A program made the position numbers and the translations under genes. Under the pieces are notes generated by a model, which saw only the letters and a program-made list of their open reading frames with translations, ran no database searches and was not told the DNA's origin. A stretch of DNA of 5,400 nucleotides from an uncultured Sphingorhabdus sp. GTDB lineage: Bacteria; Pseudomonadota; Alphaproteobacteria; Sphingomonadales; Sphingomonadaceae. Below, piece by piece: positions 5,137 to 5,400 of this stretch. The DNA is taken from assembly GCA_937873665.1 (NCBI GenBank), contig CALMYW010000388.1:1-5400 (forward strand). The letters are read 5' to 3'. Every line of letters starts with the position of its first letter. The stretch's first letter is position 1.

Positions 5137-5400
5137 TCAGCCGATAAACCTTGCGAGACGGCGGCTGATAACGGTCTGATCTTGAGGGGTCCTGAGCAAG
5201 CGCTTGGCCCTATCGTGCGCGAATTCATCCACATTGAGAACGACTAAACTGTAGCCATGCCTCGGCAGCAAATCGGCGCGGCGCTCATCATATCGTCGGC
5301 GCTGTTCACCCCGAGGAACGCCGGAAACCGTTGGCTTATCGTCGAAGAATCCGACACGTTCGCGGTGTTGGCGCTCATGATATTCCACGACGAGGCCAAG
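5137..5400 (-). CDS. C-terminal part of a putative restriction-endonuclease-like protein (5' partial)
   Basis: The frame is open to the right edge of the window and ends with TGA at 5137-5139, leaving 87 visible residues. They begin with a hydrophobic strand running into an acidic/His cluster, LGLVVEYHERQH. A Gly/Arg-rich segment follows (VPRGEQRRRYDERR, about 29-41), then LLPRHGYSLVVLNVDEFAHD, which alternates a helix and a strand. The strand-E-x-x-E-x-x-H pattern, followed by an Arg-rich helix and a final strand, resembles small PD-(D/E)XK or Vsr/DUF559-like endonuclease domains. The first catalytic acid would lie outside the window. The ORF can be read from an internal GTG at 5388, but the strand motif begins before it, so the true start is almost certainly further upstream. 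It is the first of the co-directional run visible here. I am confident it is a gene but only moderately so about the fold. Confidence 0.7.
   Translation of the reverse strand, partial: LGLVVEYHERQHRERVGFFDDKPTVSGVPRGEQRRRYDERRADLLPRHGYSLVVLNVDEFAHDRAKRLLRTPQDQTVISRRLARFIG

Noticed and set aside
4704..5147. A 147-codon plus-strand frame opposite the NYN gene
   Set aside because: The opposite strand encodes an unambiguous NYN domain with all acidic residues; this frame is its antisense shadow.
188..5400. A type II restriction-modification system or toxin-antitoxin module
   Set aside because: No methyltransferase motifs (such as DPPY or the PCQ loop) and no small antitoxin-like gene paired with a toxin are visible.
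1..5400. CRISPR array, tRNA or rRNA genes, insertion sequence or attachment site
   Set aside because: Reading the sequence shows no regularly spaced repeats, no cloverleaf-like stretch, no transposase or integrase and no terminal inverted repeats or paired direct repeats. Short att-like repeats could be missed by eye.

Overview
This 5.4-kb window is GC-rich and tightly packed. It holds six genes on the minus strand and the tail of one gene on the plus strand. Base composition and protein style suggest an alphaproteobacterium (rhizobial or sphingomonad-like), probably in an accessory or genomic-island region. That placement is inference, because no rRNA, tRNA or housekeeping marker is present.

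Layout in minus-strand transcription order, from right to left: (1) the C-terminal 87 residues of a protein resembling a small restriction-endonuclease-fold family, cut by the window edge; (2) a NYN-domain RNase-like protein with a C-terminal OST-HTH/LOTUS domain; (3) a GIY-YIG (T5orf172/MUG113-like) protein with an N-terminal zinc knuckle, starting at TTG; (4) a CoiA-like PD-(D/E)XK protein with extra CxxC pairs, starting at GTG 6 bp after gene 3; (5) a 246-aa protein with a D...ExK signature suggesting another PD-(D/E)XK fold; (6) a fusion of a dual-specificity-type phosphatase and an ADP-ribosylglycohydrolase. Intergenic gaps are 28, 72, 6, 82 and 78 bp, so one operon, or two or three overlapping transcription units, is plausible. 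At the left edge the tail of an unrecognised plus-strand gene converges on gene 6, with 30 bp and a small inverted repeat between them.

The unusual point is the gene content. Five consecutive co-directional genes carry nuclease-like or nucleic-acid-handling folds, and they are followed by an enzyme that could remove phosphate and ADP-ribose. No integrase, transposase, methyltransferase, CRISPR array or obvious toxin-antitoxin pair is visible. The set therefore looks like a defence or DNA-processing cluster, or an island cargo hotspot, rather than a standard restriction-modification system. Whether the genes act together cannot be settled from this window.

Regulatory structure worth noting: two near-identical 10-bp palindromes 15 bp apart before gene 5, a two-part inverted repeat just before the TTG start of gene 3, and a 13-codon leader reading frame whose stop overlaps (TAATG) an internal ATG of gene 6.
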